From assembly GCF_001941505.1 (NCBI RefSeq), contig NZ_CP009248.1:744001-808000 (forward strand): 64,000 nt of DNA, in the 5' to 3' direction. The stretch is from Corynebacterium sphenisci DSM 44792 (GTDB lineage: Bacteria > Actinomycetota > Actinomycetes > Mycobacteriales > Mycobacteriaceae). The notes beneath the pieces are model-generated. The model had not been told where the DNA came from. It saw only the letters and a program-made list of their open reading frames with translations, and made no database searches. Made by a program: the position numbers and the translations under genes. Below, one piece after another: positions 33,364-42,030 of this stretch (position 1 is the stretch's first letter; every line of letters begins with the position of its first letter).

Positions 33364-35064
33364 CTAGAGGCCGAGGGCGTCCCGCATCCTCGCCGCGATG
33401 GCGTCCAAGCGGGCCTCCGCCCGCGCCCGGGCGGCGGCGACGTCGCCGCCGGCGACGTCGACGATGACCTCCAGGTAGCACTTCAGCTTCGGCTCGGTGC
33501 CGGAGGGCCGGGCGATCACCCGGTCGGCGTCCGCGGTGGTCAGCGCCACCGCGTTGGTGGCCGGCAGCCCCGCCGCACCCTCCGCGTAGTCCCGGACGCC
33601 GGTCACCGCGGAGCCGGCGAGCTCCCCGGGCGGGGACTGCCGCAGCCGGGCCATCGCCCCGGCGATCCGGGCGGTGTCGGCCACCCGCACGGTGAGCGGC
33701 CGGGTGAGGTGCAGCCCGTGGGCGCGGGCCAGATCGTCGAGCACGTCGCCGAGGTCCCGGCCGGCGGGGGCCAGCGCGGCGGCGATGTCGGCGACCCGCA
33801 CCGCGGCGGAGACCCCGTCCTTGTCGCGCACCCGCCCCGGGTCCACGCAGTAGCCGATCGCCTCCTCGTAGCCGTAGACGATGCCCGGGGCCTGGGAGAT
33901 CCACTTGAACCCGGTGAGGGTCTCCACGTGGCCCAGGCCGTGCGCGGCGGCGATCCGGGCGGGCAGCCGGGAGGAGACCATGGAGTTGGCCAGGCTCGCC
34001 CCATGCTCCCCGGCGTGCTCGCGGGCGAGGTACTCGGCGAGCACCGCGCCGAGCTCATCGCCGGAGAGCAGCCGGTAGCCGCCCTCGGCCGCGTCATCGG
34101 CGATCGCGGCGGCGCAGCGGTCGGCGTCCGGGTCCGCGGCGAGGATGAGATCCGCGCCGATCCGGCGGGCCTCCGCCAGCGCCAGGTCCAGGGCCCCGGG
34201 CTCCTCCGGGTTGGGGAACTCCACGGTGGGGAAGTCCGGGTCCGGTTCGAACTGGGCGGCCACCGGGTGCACCGAGGTGAACCCGGCCCGGGCCAGGGCC
34301 GCGGCGATGGGCGCCCCGCCCACCCCGTGCATGGGGGTCAGCGCGATGCGGAGCCGGCCGCGTGCGGCCGGGTCGGAGACGCGGGCCAGCGAGGCGGCCC
34401 GGTCCAGGTAGTCCTCGAGGACCCCGGGGCCGAGCCGGCGGATCCGGGAGCGGTCGCGGGGCACCTCGTCGGCGGGCGGGGCCGCGGCGATCGCCTCGGC
34501 GATGAGCCGGTCATGCGGGGCGGTGATCTGGGCCCCCACCTGGGAGTCGCGCTCGGCCAGGGCCCGCCCCAGGTAGACCTTGTAGCCGTTGTCGGCGGGC
34601 GGGTTGTGGCTGGCGGTGATCATCACCCCGGCATCGGCGGGCAGCGCCCGGGTGAGGTAGGCGGTCACCGGGGTGGGCAGCGCCGCCGGCAGCAGCAGCG
34701 CCTCGCCGCCGGCGGCGGAGACGACCTCCGCGGCGGCGGCCTGGAAGGCCGCGGAGCCGTGCCGGGCGTCGCAGCCGAGGACCACCCGCCAGGTCCCGGT
34801 GGCGTGGGCGCGCACATGGGCGGCCACCCCGGCGGTGGCGCGCAGCACGGTGGCCAGGTTCATCCGGGATTCGCCGGGGCCGAGCCGGCCGCGCAGCCCG
34901 GCGGTGCCGAACTCCAGGGGCCCGGCGAAGGCCGCGGCGAGGCCGGCGCGGTCCCCGGCGTCGAGGAGCGCGGTGAGCTCCGCCCGGGTCACCGGGTCCG
35001 GGTCGTGGTCCCGCCAGCGCCGGGCGCGGGCGAGGAGATCGGCGGCGTCGTCCTGCGGGGCCAT
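33364..35064 (-). CDS. Phosphohexomutase/phosphopentomutase family protein (566 aa)
   Basis: A four-domain alpha-D-phosphohexomutase of the PgmB/PmmB size class. It has the phospho-Ser loop GVMITASHNPPADNGYKVY, the metal-binding loop ILAADPDADRCA, the sugar-binding loop GYEEAIGY, and the phosphate-binding loop RPSGTEPKLKCY near the end. The enzyme moves phosphate between C1 and C5/C6 of a sugar. It starts one base after the deoC stop (TGAGATG) in a deoxynucleoside catabolic operon that otherwise lacks a phosphopentomutase. Conversion of (deoxy)ribose-1-phosphate to the 5-phosphate is therefore its likely job, although glucose or mannose phosphates are also possible. Confidence 0.85.
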   Translation of the reverse strand: MAPQDDAADLLARARRWRDHDPDPVTRAELTALLDAGDRAGLAAAFAGPLEFGTAGLRGRLGPGESRMNLATVLRATAGVAAHVRAHATGTWRVVLGCDARHGSAAFQAAAAEVVSAAGGEALLLPAALPTPVTAYLTRALPADAGVMITASHNPPADNGYKVYLGRALAERDSQVGAQITAPHDRLIAEAIAAAPPADEVPRDRSRIRRLGPGVLEDYLDRAASLARVSDPAARGRLRIALTPMHGVGGAPIAAALARAGFTSVHPVAAQFEPDPDFPTVEFPNPEEPGALDLALAEARRIGADLILAADPDADRCAAAIADDAAEGGYRLLSGDELGAVLAEYLAREHAGEHGASLANSMVSSRLPARIAAAHGLGHVETLTGFKWISQAPGIVYGYEEAIGYCVDPGRVRDKDGVSAAVRVADIAAALAPAGRDLGDVLDDLARAHGLHLTRPLTVRVADTARIAGAMARLRQSPPGELAGSAVTGVRDYAEGAAGLPATNAVALTTADADRVIARPSGTEPKLKCYLEVIVDVAGGDVAAARARAEARLDAIAARMRDALGL

Positions 35065-35065
35065 C

Positions 35066-35725
35066 TCAGTCCAGCCCCTCCAGGACGGCCCGGGAGGAGG
35101 ACAGGCCCAGCCGGGTGGCCCCGGCGGCGAGCATCTCCCGGGCGGCGGCGGCGTCGCGGATCCCGCCGGAGGCCTTCACCCCGAGCCGGCCGCCGACGGT
35201 GTCCGCCATCAGCCGCACCGCATGCGCGCTGGCCCCGCCGGCGGGGTGGAAGCCGGTGGAGGTCTTCACGTAGTCGGCGCCGGCGTCCTCGGCGGCGCGG
35301 CAGCAGGCGACGATCTCGGCGTCGTCGAGGGCGGCGGATTCGATGATCACCTTCAGCAGGGCGGTGCCGCAGGCGCGCTTGACCTCGGCGATCTCCTCGG
35401 CGACCGCGGCGAAATCGCCGGCCTTGACCAGGCCGAGGTTGACCACCATGTCCACCTCCTCGGCGCCGGCGGCGACGGCGCGGGCGGCCTCGGCGGCCTT
35501 CACCTCCGCCGCATGGGCCCCGGAGGGGAAGCCCACCACGGTGGCCAGGTGCAGTCCGGCGGGCAGGTCCGCGGGCAGCAGGGAGGGGGAGACGCACACC
35601 GACCAGCAGCCGAGTTCGGCGGCCTCTGCGACCAGGTCGGCGACCTGGTCGGCGGTGGCCTCGGGGGTGAGCAGGGTGTGGTCGATGACGGCGGCGACGT
35701 CCGCGCGGGAGGCGGGGGCGGTCAT
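35066..35725 (-). CDS. deoC: Deoxyribose-phosphate aldolase
   Basis: 219 residues with the full DeoC signature. [11 protein letters not shown] is at the N-terminus, and the Schiff-base Lys sits in [10 protein letters not shown] (about residue 150). [10 protein letters not shown] contains the second active-site Lys, and [15 protein letters not shown] the conserved Asp/Asn strand. It splits 2-deoxyribose-5-phosphate into acetaldehyde and glyceraldehyde-3-phosphate. GAAAGGA precedes ATG 35725. It lies between deoA and the mutase, and together the three enzymes take thymidine or deoxyuridine to central metabolism. Confidence 0.95.
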   Translation of the reverse strand: MTAPASRADVAAVIDHTLLTPEATADQVADLVAEAAELGCWSVCVSPSLLPADLPAGLHLATVVGFPSGAHAAEVKAAEAARAVAAGAEEVDMVVNLGLVKAGDFAAVAEEIAEVKRACGTALLKVIIESAALDDAEIVACCRAAEDAGADYVKTSTGFHPAGGASAHAVRLMADTVGGRLGVKASGGIRDAAAAREMLAAGATRLGLSSSRAVLEGLD

Positions 35726-35821
35726 GGGGTTCCTTTCGGGGTCGGGGTATGCGGTGGTGCGGGTGCGGGTGCGGGGCGGGCCCGGTGCCCCGGGCCGGCG
35801 CGGCCCGGGGCGGGGGCGGGG

Positions 35822-37105
35822 CTAGGCGATCCGGTCCAGGATCACCCGCCGCTCGGGGGCGGGGCCGTCGCCGACCTCGATGCCCGGGGTCACCGACTCC
35901 AGGGCGCGGTCGACGCGGTCCGGCTCATCGGTGTGCAGGGTGAGCAGCCGCTGTCCGGCGGTGACCCGCTCGCCGAGCCCGGCGTGGATCTCGATGCCGG
36001 CGCCGGCCTGGACCGGATCGCCCTTGCGGGCCCGGCCGGCGCCGAGCCGCCAGGAGCCGACGCCCAGGGCCAGGGCGTCCAGGCGGGTGACCGTCCCGTC
36101 GCGCTCGGCGCGCACCTCGTGGGTGTGCCGCGCGACGGGCAGCGGCGCGTCCGGATCCCCGCCCTGGGCGCGGATCATCTCCCGCCAGCGGTCCATGGCC
36201 CGGCCGTCGGCCAGCGCCGCCTCCACGTCGGGGTCCTCGACCCCGGCGGCGGCGAGCATCTCCCGGGCGAGGGCGCAGGTGAGCTCCACGACATCGGCGG
36301 GGCCGCCGCCGGCGAGCACCTCCACGGATTCGGCGACCTCCAGGGCGTTGCCGATCTTCCGGCCCAGCGGCACGCTCATGTCGGTGAGCAGGGCGACGGT
36401 GTCCACCCCGGCGTCGCGGCCGAGGTCGACCATGGTGCGGGCGAGCTCCCGAGCCTGGTCCTCGTCCTTCATGAAGGCCCCGGAGCCGACCTTGACGTCG
36501 AGCACCAGGGAGCCGGTGCCCTCGGCGATCTTCTTGCTCATGATGGAGCTGGCGATGAGCGGGATGCAGTCCACCGTGGAGGTGATGTCGCGCAGCGCGT
36601 AGATCTTCTTGTCCGCCGGGGCCAGGCCCGTCCCGGCGGCGCAGATCACGCAGCCCGGGTCCTCCAGGATCTCCATCAGCCGGGTGTTGGAGACCTCCGC
36701 CCGCCAGCCGGGGATGGCCTCCAGCTTGTCCAGGGTGCCGCCGGTGTGGCCGAGGCCGCGGCCGGAGAGCTGCGGCACCGCCACCCCGTAGGCGGCGACC
36801 AGCGGGGCCAGCGGCAGGGTGATCTTGTCGCCCACGCCGCCGGTGGAGTGCTTGTCCGCGGTGGGCCGGGACAGCGACTCGAAGCTCATCGTCTCGCCGG
36901 AGTCGATCATCGCCCGGGTCCACCGGGCGATCTCGGCGCGGTCCATGCCGCGCAGGAAGATCGCCATGTTCAGCGCGGCCATCTGCTCATCGCCGACCAC
37001 CCCGCGGGTGTAGGCGTCGATGACCCAGTCGATCCGCCCGTCGTCGAGTCGCCCGCCGTCGCGCTTGATGCGGATGACGTCGACCATGTCGAACCTCTCG
37101 GCCAT
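35822..37105 (-). CDS. deoA: Thymidine phosphorylase
   Basis: 427 residues. The glycine-rich phosphate loop DKHSTGGVGDKITLPLAP (about residues 83-100) and the substrate segment GRGLGHTGGTLDKLE are diagnostic, as is the later DVKVGSGAFMKD. It cleaves thymidine or deoxyuridine with phosphate to the base and deoxyribose-1-phosphate. ATG 37105 has AAGGAG at ten bases; frames further upstream are shadow. The promoter at 37184-37212 is near consensus and overlaps a palindrome, so the gene is probably repressed by the SorC-type regulator at 38975-39931. deoC follows 96 bases downstream. Confidence 0.95.
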   Translation of the reverse strand: MAERFDMVDVIRIKRDGGRLDDGRIDWVIDAYTRGVVGDEQMAALNMAIFLRGMDRAEIARWTRAMIDSGETMSFESLSRPTADKHSTGGVGDKITLPLAPLVAAYGVAVPQLSGRGLGHTGGTLDKLEAIPGWRAEVSNTRLMEILEDPGCVICAAGTGLAPADKKIYALRDITSTVDCIPLIASSIMSKKIAEGTGSLVLDVKVGSGAFMKDEDQARELARTMVDLGRDAGVDTVALLTDMSVPLGRKIGNALEVAESVEVLAGGGPADVVELTCALAREMLAAAGVEDPDVEAALADGRAMDRWREMIRAQGGDPDAPLPVARHTHEVRAERDGTVTRLDALALGVGSWRLGAGRARKGDPVQAGAGIEIHAGLGERVTAGQRLLTLHTDEPDRVDRALESVTPGIEVGDGPAPERRVILDRIA

Positions 37106-37183
37106 GTTCTTGAATGCTCCTTCTGCTGGTGGGGGCGGGTGGCCCCGGTGCGGGTGGCGGTCTTGCCGCCGGCGTCGGCCTCC

Positions 37184-37231
37184 ATTATGGTGAGCGGTGG
37201 AACAAATGTCAACGGGCAAGTTGCCAAGTGT
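37184..37231. promoter_or_regulatory. deoA promoter with SorC/DeoR-type operator; cdd promoter region
   Basis: On the minus strand, TTGACA (37212-37207), 17 bases, CATAAT (37189-37184): a near-consensus promoter for deoA. An imperfect palindrome ACAAATGTCAA (37202-37212) and TTGCCAAGTGT (37221-37231) overlaps its -35. TAAAAC at 37231-37236 could be the -10 of cdd on the plus strand. A repressor bound here could control both directions. Confidence 0.6.
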
Positions 37232-37273
37232 AAAACCCGCCGGCGACCTGCCCCCATCCGGGAGGAACCGCCC

Positions 37274-37672
37274 ATGGCCGTCACCGACGCCGACCTGCTC
37301 GCCCTGGCCCACCGGGCCGCGAGGAACTCCTACTCGCCCTACTCCGGCTTCCCCGTCGGAGCCGCGCTGCTCACCGAGGCCGGGGAGACGATCACCGCCG
37401 CCAACGTGGAGAACGCCTCCTACGGGCTGACCAACTGCGCGGAGCGCTCCGCGGTGTTCCGGATGGTGGCCGAGGCCGGCCCCGGCGCCCGGGTGGTGGC
37501 CTGCGCCATCGCCGGGCCCGGCGCCGCCCCGCTGCCGCCCTGCGGGGCCTGCCGCCAGGTGCTGCACGAGTTCGGCTGCACCCGGGTGGTGCTCGAGGAC
37601 GACGCCGGCGATCCGCTGGTGCTCGACCTCGCCGACCTGCTGCCGCACGCCTTCGGCCCCGGGGACCTCTAG
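37274..37672 (+). CDS. cdd: Cytidine deaminase
   Basis: 132 residues, the tetrameric Cdd type. NVENASYGLTNCAERSAVF holds the first zinc Cys and the catalytic Glu; PPCGACRQVLHEF holds the other two zinc Cys. YSPYSGFPVGAALL is the usual N-terminal strand. It deaminates cytidine and deoxycytidine to uridine and deoxyuridine, which feed DeoA. GGAGGA lies seven bases before ATG 37274. It is divergent from deoA over a shared regulatory region and 77 bases ahead of the nucleoside transporter gene. Confidence 0.95.
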   Translation: MAVTDADLLALAHRAARNSYSPYSGFPVGAALLTEAGETITAANVENASYGLTNCAERSAVFRMVAEAGPGARVVACAIAGPGAAPLPPCGACRQVLHEFGCTRVVLEDDAGDPLVLDLADLLPHAFGPGDL

Positions 37673-37749
37673 CCCCGGCCGCGCCGGGCCCCGCGCCCCG
37701 ATTCCCCCGACCTCACCCGATCCCCATCCCCCGAAAGGACCCCCCGATC

Positions 37750-38970
37750 ATGGAACGCCTCCAGGGCCTGCTCGGCGTCATCGCCATCCTGGGCCTCGCG
37801 ATCACGTTCTCCCGGCACCGCACCGCCATCAAATGGCGCACCCTCGGCGTCGGCCTCGCCCTGCAGGTGGGCTTCGCGCTGCTGGTGCTCAAATGGGAGC
37901 CCGGTTTCGCGGCGCTGAAGGCCACCGCCCGCGGGGTGCAGAAGCTCATCGACTTCACCGACGCCGGCACCGGCTTCGTCTTCGGCGCCCTGCTGCCGGA
38001 GGCCGACGAGGGCTTCATCTTCGCGCTCAACGTGCTGCCGGTGATCATCTTCCTCGGCGCCATCCTCGGCGCCCTGTACTACCTGCGGGTGGTGCAGTAC
38101 CTCGTCGACGCCGTGGGCACCGTGCTCAACCGCATCCTGGGCACCTCCAAGGTGGAGTCGGTGTGGGCCTCGACGGTGATCTTCCTCGGCCAGTCCGAGG
38201 CGCCGCTGGTGATCAAGCCCTATCTGCCGCGGCTGACGAAATCCGAGCTCTTCGCCTGTATGACCGGCGGCTTCGCCTCCGTGGCGGGATCGACGCTGAT
38301 CGGCTACTCGCTGCTCGGCGCGCCCCTGGAGTACCTGCTGGCCGCCTCGGTGATGAACGCCCCCGGCTCGCTGATCATGGCCAAGGCCTTCTGGCCGGAG
38401 ACCGAGGAGAGCGAACTGGACGCCTCGGTGCGCGATGTGCGCGACACCGAGTCGAAGAACGTCATCGACGCCCTCGGCGCCGGGGCGATGAACGGCGGCA
38501 AGGTCGCGGTCATCGTGGCCTGCCTGCTCATCGCCTTCATCGCGGTCATCGCCATGGCCTCGGCGATCATCGGCGGCGTGGGCGCCTGGTTCGGCCAGGA
38601 CAACTGGTCCCTGGAGGGCCTGTTCGGGCTCGCCTTCGCCCCGGTGGCCTGGCTCATCGGGGTGCCCTGGGAGGACGCCGGGCTGGTCGGCAACTTCATC
38701 GGGCAGAAGACCGTGCTCAACGAGTTCGTCGGCTACACCGCCTTCGGCGAGGCCCGGCACCTGCTCAGCGAGAAGTCCATCATGCTCTCCACCTTCGCCC
38801 TGGCCGGGTTCGCGAACATCTCCTCCATCGCCATCCAGATCGGCGCCATCGGCGGGCTCGCCCCGGAGCGCCGCGGCGAGGTCGCCAAGAACGGGCCCCT
38901 GGCCCTGGCCGCCGGGTTCTCCACGAACATGCTCAACGCCGCCCTGGTCGGCGTGGTCGCCTTCGGCTGA
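37750..38970 (+). CDS. nupC: Concentrative nucleoside transporter, NupC/CNT family
   Basis: 406 residues, about ten membrane helices. Family hallmarks include the N-terminal Nucleos_tra2_N helix (FALLVLKWEPGFAALKATA), the gate segment VVQYLVDAVGTVLNRILGTS, VWASTVIFLGQSEAPLVIKP, and the C-terminal NEFVGYTAF and FALAGFANISSIAIQIG. It imports nucleosides with protons or sodium. A ribosome site GAAAGGA precedes ATG 37750. It follows cdd and ends four bases before the stop of the convergent regulator gene. Confidence 0.92.
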   Translation: MERLQGLLGVIAILGLAITFSRHRTAIKWRTLGVGLALQVGFALLVLKWEPGFAALKATARGVQKLIDFTDAGTGFVFGALLPEADEGFIFALNVLPVIIFLGAILGALYYLRVVQYLVDAVGTVLNRILGTSKVESVWASTVIFLGQSEAPLVIKPYLPRLTKSELFACMTGGFASVAGSTLIGYSLLGAPLEYLLAASVMNAPGSLIMAKAFWPETEESELDASVRDVRDTESKNVIDALGAGAMNGGKVAVIVACLLIAFIAVIAMASAIIGGVGAWFGQDNWSLEGLFGLAFAPVAWLIGVPWEDAGLVGNFIGQKTVLNEFVGYTAFGEARHLLSEKSIMLSTFALAGFANISSIAIQIGAIGGLAPERRGEVAKNGPLALAAGFSTNMLNAALVGVVAFG

Positions 38971-38974
38971 GCCG

Positions 38975-39931
38975 CTATCCCTGCCCCGGCCCGGCGAGGT
39001 CCAGCACCCGCCGGGCCGTCGGCGCGTCGATGACCAGGTGGGTGGCCAACCCGGTGCGCAGCGCCACCTCGATCGCGTCGGCCTTGTCCGCCCCGCCGGC
39101 GATGAGCAGCCGGGCGGGCAGCGCGCGCAGCTGGTGCAGTTCGATGCCCACCGTGCGCGCGTCGATCTCGGGCACCGCGACCCCGCCGTCGGCGCGGAAG
39201 AACCGGGAGCAGGCGTCGCCCACGGCGCGCTCCAGCAGCAGCCGCCGCTCGTCCTCGGTGAGCAGGCCCAGGTTCAGCGCCAGGGAGTCGGGGCTGACCC
39301 CGCCGACGGTGAACACCGCCAGGTCCACCGCCCGGCCCAGGGCCAGGATCCGGGCGATGTGCCGGTCCTCCTCCACGATCCGCTTGGTCTCCACCGAGTC
39401 GAAGATGCCGGGCAGCGGCAGGGTGCGCGCCCAGGCGTCGTAGGCGGCGCAGAAGCCGTTGATGGTCTGCAGATCCTCGGTGGACCGGTCCGAATGCGAC
39501 TGCCCGCCCTTGAGCTGGATGATCTCCACGCCCCGGACGTGCTTGCGGCGCAGCTGCAGCGCGGTGGAGAGCATGGTGCGCCCCCAGGACACCCCCACCA
39601 GCATCCCGTCCACGACCAGCTCGTCGAGCACCTCGGCGCCGATCCGGCCCAGATCCGCCAGCAGCGCCTCGGCCCGGTCGTGCACCGGCTGCGCCAGGCG
39701 CACCTCGGCCAGGTTGTACCGCCCGGCGAGCTCCTCCGCCAGCGCCGAGGAGCGCTCCCGGGGATCGTGCACGGTGATGCTCACCCAGCCCCGATCGTGG
39801 GCGTGCTGGATGAGCTTGGCGACGGTGGGCCGGGACACGCCCAGGGCCTCGGCGACCGCGGCCTGGGTGAGGTCCTCCCCGTAGTACAGCTTCGCCGCCT
39901 GCAGCGCCTGCTCATCGCGCGCGTCCATCAT
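38975..39931 (-). CDS. SorC/DeoR-type transcriptional regulator of the deoxynucleoside genes (318 aa)
   Basis: An N-terminal helix-turn-helix (KLYYGEDLTQAAVAEALGVS, then RPTVAKLI, about residues 12-40) is followed by the SorC sugar-phosphate-binding domain: VGVSWGRTMLSTAL, GRAVDLAVFTVGGV, and the ending LLIAGGADKADAIEVAL with ATHLVID. Members such as Bacillus DeoR bind deoxyribose-5-phosphate and release their operator. The gene stands beside nupC, cdd, deoA and deoC, and the palindrome at 37202-37231 is a fitting target. Two adjacent ATG codons (39931, 39928) follow GGGAGG closely; the first is given. Confidence 0.88.
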   Translation of the reverse strand: MMDARDEQALQAAKLYYGEDLTQAAVAEALGVSRPTVAKLIQHAHDRGWVSITVHDPRERSSALAEELAGRYNLAEVRLAQPVHDRAEALLADLGRIGAEVLDELVVDGMLVGVSWGRTMLSTALQLRRKHVRGVEIIQLKGGQSHSDRSTEDLQTINGFCAAYDAWARTLPLPGIFDSVETKRIVEEDRHIARILALGRAVDLAVFTVGGVSPDSLALNLGLLTEDERRLLLERAVGDACSRFFRADGGVAVPEIDARTVGIELHQLRALPARLLIAGGADKADAIEVALRTGLATHLVIDAPTARRVLDLAGPGQG

Positions 39932-40122
39932 CCTCCCGTCCCCGGCGGCCGGGCCGGCCGCGGTCGGGGCCGATTCTACGTGCCCGGACCCGCCCCACGG
40001 CACCGCATCCGGTCGCCCGCCGCCGCCCGCGCCCCCTTCCCCGGGGAAGCCCCCGGGGGTATCGTGGGCGGGGACACCGCGCCCGCGCCGGCGGGCGCCG
40101 CCAACAAGAGGAGGCATGCCCG

Positions 40123-40554
40123 ATGGACAGCATGGACGCGTACGCCGATCCCGACGGGGAGCTCGGCATCGGCACCGTGGTGCACGGCGACTTCGACGAG
40201 GTCGTCGAGCGCACCCGGGCCGCGATCGCCGAGGGTGGGTTCGGGGTGCTGACCGAGATCGACGTCACCGCGACACTGCGCGACAAGCTCGGCCGGGAGA
40301 TCGAGCGGCTGCTCATCCTCGGCGCCTGCAACCCGGCCTTCGCCGCGGAGGCCCTGGACGCCTCCCGGGACGTGAGCCTGGTGATGCCCTGCAACGTGGT
40401 GGTCCGCGAGGACCCGGCGCTCGGCGCCGACGCGGTGCGGGTGGTCGCGATGAGCCCGGCGGCGATGGGCCGGATGGCCGGGGTGGCCGGGCTCGGGGAT
40501 CTGATGGGCCGCGCCGAGGAGATGATGCGGGGGATCATCGGCTCCCTGGAGTAG
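40123..40554 (+). CDS. DUF302 domain protein (143 aa)
   Basis: The DUF302 pattern is clear: VVHGDFDEVVERTRAAIAEG, GFGVLTEIDVTATLRDKLG, ILGACNPAFAAEAL with the conserved single Cys, and VMPCNVVVRE with a second conserved Cys. Small cytoplasmic protein of unknown biochemical role, sometimes linked to thiol or iron stress. AGGAGG lies nine bases before ATG 40123. It is monocistronic; a hairpin follows at 40578-40604. Confidence 0.85.
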   Translation: MDSMDAYADPDGELGIGTVVHGDFDEVVERTRAAIAEGGFGVLTEIDVTATLRDKLGREIERLLILGACNPAFAAEALDASRDVSLVMPCNVVVREDPALGADAVRVVAMSPAAMGRMAGVAGLGDLMGRAEEMMRGIIGSLE

Positions 40555-40577
40555 CCGCCCCCGGTGCGGTCCGCGCC

Positions 40578-40604
40578 GCCGCCGGCCCCGGCGGGGCCGG
40601 CGGC
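40578..40604. terminator. Hairpin between convergent genes
   Basis: GCCGCCGGCCCC and GGGGCCGGCGGC with a three-base loop, between the stops at 40554 and 40613. No T run. Confidence 0.45.
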
Positions 40605-40612
40605 CCGGCGGC

Positions 40613-41452
40613 CTAGTCCTCGGGGCGGTTGTCCCGCTTCCAGAGGCGGAAGCCCTCCTCGGAGCGGCCCTGCCGCCAGTAGCCGGAGATCGACGCCCCG
40701 CGCACGGTGACGCCCAGGTCCTTGAGCCAGGGCCGGATCTTCTTCATCACCGCATGGGCCTCGCCGTGGACGAACACCTGCAGGCCCTCCGGCTCCACGT
40801 GCACCTGGCGCACCGCGGCGGCCAGGGCGTCGCCCGGGGTCTCCCAGGGGGTGACGTGGCGCACCCGCAGGCCCGGGTGCTCCGGCAGCAGCCCCATGTC
40901 CGAGGGGTGCGGGGTCTCCACCACCACATCGCCGACCGCCTCCGCCGGCATGGCGCGCATCGCCGCGGCGATGGCCGGCAGCGCCGCGGCGTCCCCGGCG
41001 AGCAGGTGCCGGGCGGCGCCGGCGTCCGGGGCGTAGTTGCCGCCCGGGCCGAAGACCTCCAGCCAGTCGCCCTCGGCCGCGGCCAGCGCCCAGGGGCCGG
41101 CCAGGCCCTCGCCGTGCGCGACGAAGTCGACCACCCCGGTGATCCGCTCCCCCTCCACCGCGACCGAATGGAGGGTGTAGGTGCGCATCACGATCGCGTC
41201 CTCGTCCTCGCCGGGGGAGTTGGCCTCCAGCTCCTCCGCGGTGAGCCCCTCGGGGGCGGGGAAGATGAGCTTGACGTACATGTCCGTGTCCGGGGAGGCG
41301 GTGAACTCCTCGACCTCCTCGGCGGGCACGCCGCGGATCTCGAAGGCCACCCGCTGCAGGGTGGGGGAGAGCCGCTCGGTCCCGGTGACGACGAACACGG
41401 CGCCGCCGTGCGGGCCGGCGGCGGGTGCGGGTTTCTCGTTGGAATCGACCAT
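40613..41452 (-). CDS. Siderophore-interacting protein (NADPH-dependent ferric reductase type, 279 aa)
   Basis: The FAD-binding beta barrel comes first: VTGTERLSPTLQRVAFEI, DMYVKLIFPAPEG, then VMRTYTLHSV, which replaces the usual RxYT(V/L)R motif. Next is the SIP C-terminal domain, HLLAGDAAALPAIAAAMRAM, with a C-terminal ISGYWRQGRSEEGFR that is characteristic of the family. These proteins reduce ferric siderophores in the cytoplasm to release iron. ATG 41452 is chosen over 41470 because a promoter (TTGTCC, 17 bases, TAACCT) ends seven bases before it and a DtxR-like box covers the -10; the upstream ATG lies inside that box. Probably iron-repressed. Confidence 0.88.
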   Translation of the reverse strand: MVDSNEKPAPAAGPHGGAVFVVTGTERLSPTLQRVAFEIRGVPAEEVEEFTASPDTDMYVKLIFPAPEGLTAEELEANSPGEDEDAIVMRTYTLHSVAVEGERITGVVDFVAHGEGLAGPWALAAAEGDWLEVFGPGGNYAPDAGAARHLLAGDAAALPAIAAAMRAMPAEAVGDVVVETPHPSDMGLLPEHPGLRVRHVTPWETPGDALAAAVRQVHVEPEGLQVFVHGEAHAVMKKIRPWLKDLGVTVRGASISGYWRQGRSEEGFRLWKRDNRPED

Positions 41453-41457
41453 GGCGG

Positions 41458-41488
41458 TGAGGTTAGCCATTCCTTTCGGGGCGGACAA
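41458..41488 (-). promoter_or_regulatory. Leaderless promoter overlapped by a DtxR-type iron box
   Basis: Minus strand: TTGTCC (41488-41483), 17 bases, TAACCT (41465-41460), seven bases, ATG 41452. TGAGGTTAGCCATTCCTTT (41458-41476) matches the DtxR consensus TTAGGTTAGCCTAACCTAA at 14 of 19 positions by eye. Confidence 0.6.
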
Positions 41489-41510
41489 GGGCCGCCGCGG
41501 CCGCGGCGGG

Positions 41511-41516
41511 TACCGT
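41511..41516 (+). promoter_or_regulatory. -10 element of a leaderless promoter for the glycosylase gene
   Basis: TACCGT, six bases, ATG 41523. No ribosome site. Confidence 0.45.
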
Positions 41517-41522
41517 GGGCGC

Positions 41523-41960
41523 ATGCGGATCTGGAGCATGCACCCCGGCTACCTGGATCGTATCGGGCTGGTCGCCTGCTGGCGGGAGACCCTGCTGGCG
41601 CAGAAGGTCCTCGCCGGGGGAACCCGCGGCTACCGCAACCACCCGCAGCTGGCCCGGTTCCGCGGCCACGCCGATCCGCTGGCGGCGGTGGGCTTCTACC
41701 TCGCCGGGCTGCACGCCGAGGCCGGCGCCCGCGGCTACTCCTTCAACGGGTCGCTCATCCTGGTCCCGCCGCCGCCGCGGCCGGCGCCCATCGAACTCAC
41801 CCGCGGCCAGCTCGCCCACGAGTTCGCGCATCTGCGCGCCAAGCTCGCCGGGCGCAGCCCCGGCACCCTGGAGGGGCCCCGCTGGGCGGCCGGGGAGGGG
41901 GAGGCCCACCCCCTGTTCGAGCTCGTCGACGGGCCGGTCGCCGACTGGGAGCGGGTCTAG
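41523..41960 (+). CDS. Pyrimidine-dimer DNA glycosylase/endonuclease V-like protein (145 aa)
   Basis: MRIWSMHPGYLDRIGLVACW, then LLAQKVLAGGTRGYRNHPQL, and later GARGYSFNGSLI are the signature of the Pyr_excise (T4 endonuclease V-like) family. Proteins of this family are thought to cut the glycosyl bond at UV-induced pyrimidine dimers, although many bacterial members are untested. The length of 145 residues is normal. The start is supported by TACCGT six bases upstream (leaderless). It is divergent from the siderophore-interacting gene, with no obvious functional tie. Confidence 0.8.
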   Translation: MRIWSMHPGYLDRIGLVACWRETLLAQKVLAGGTRGYRNHPQLARFRGHADPLAAVGFYLAGLHAEAGARGYSFNGSLILVPPPPRPAPIELTRGQLAHEFAHLRAKLAGRSPGTLEGPRWAAGEGEAHPLFELVDGPVADWERV

Positions 41961-42030
41961 CCAACCGGGCATGGACCGCCTATGCTCACCCCCGCCGGGG
42001 GCGAGGGCCGGTCCCGGCAGGAAGGTCCCG

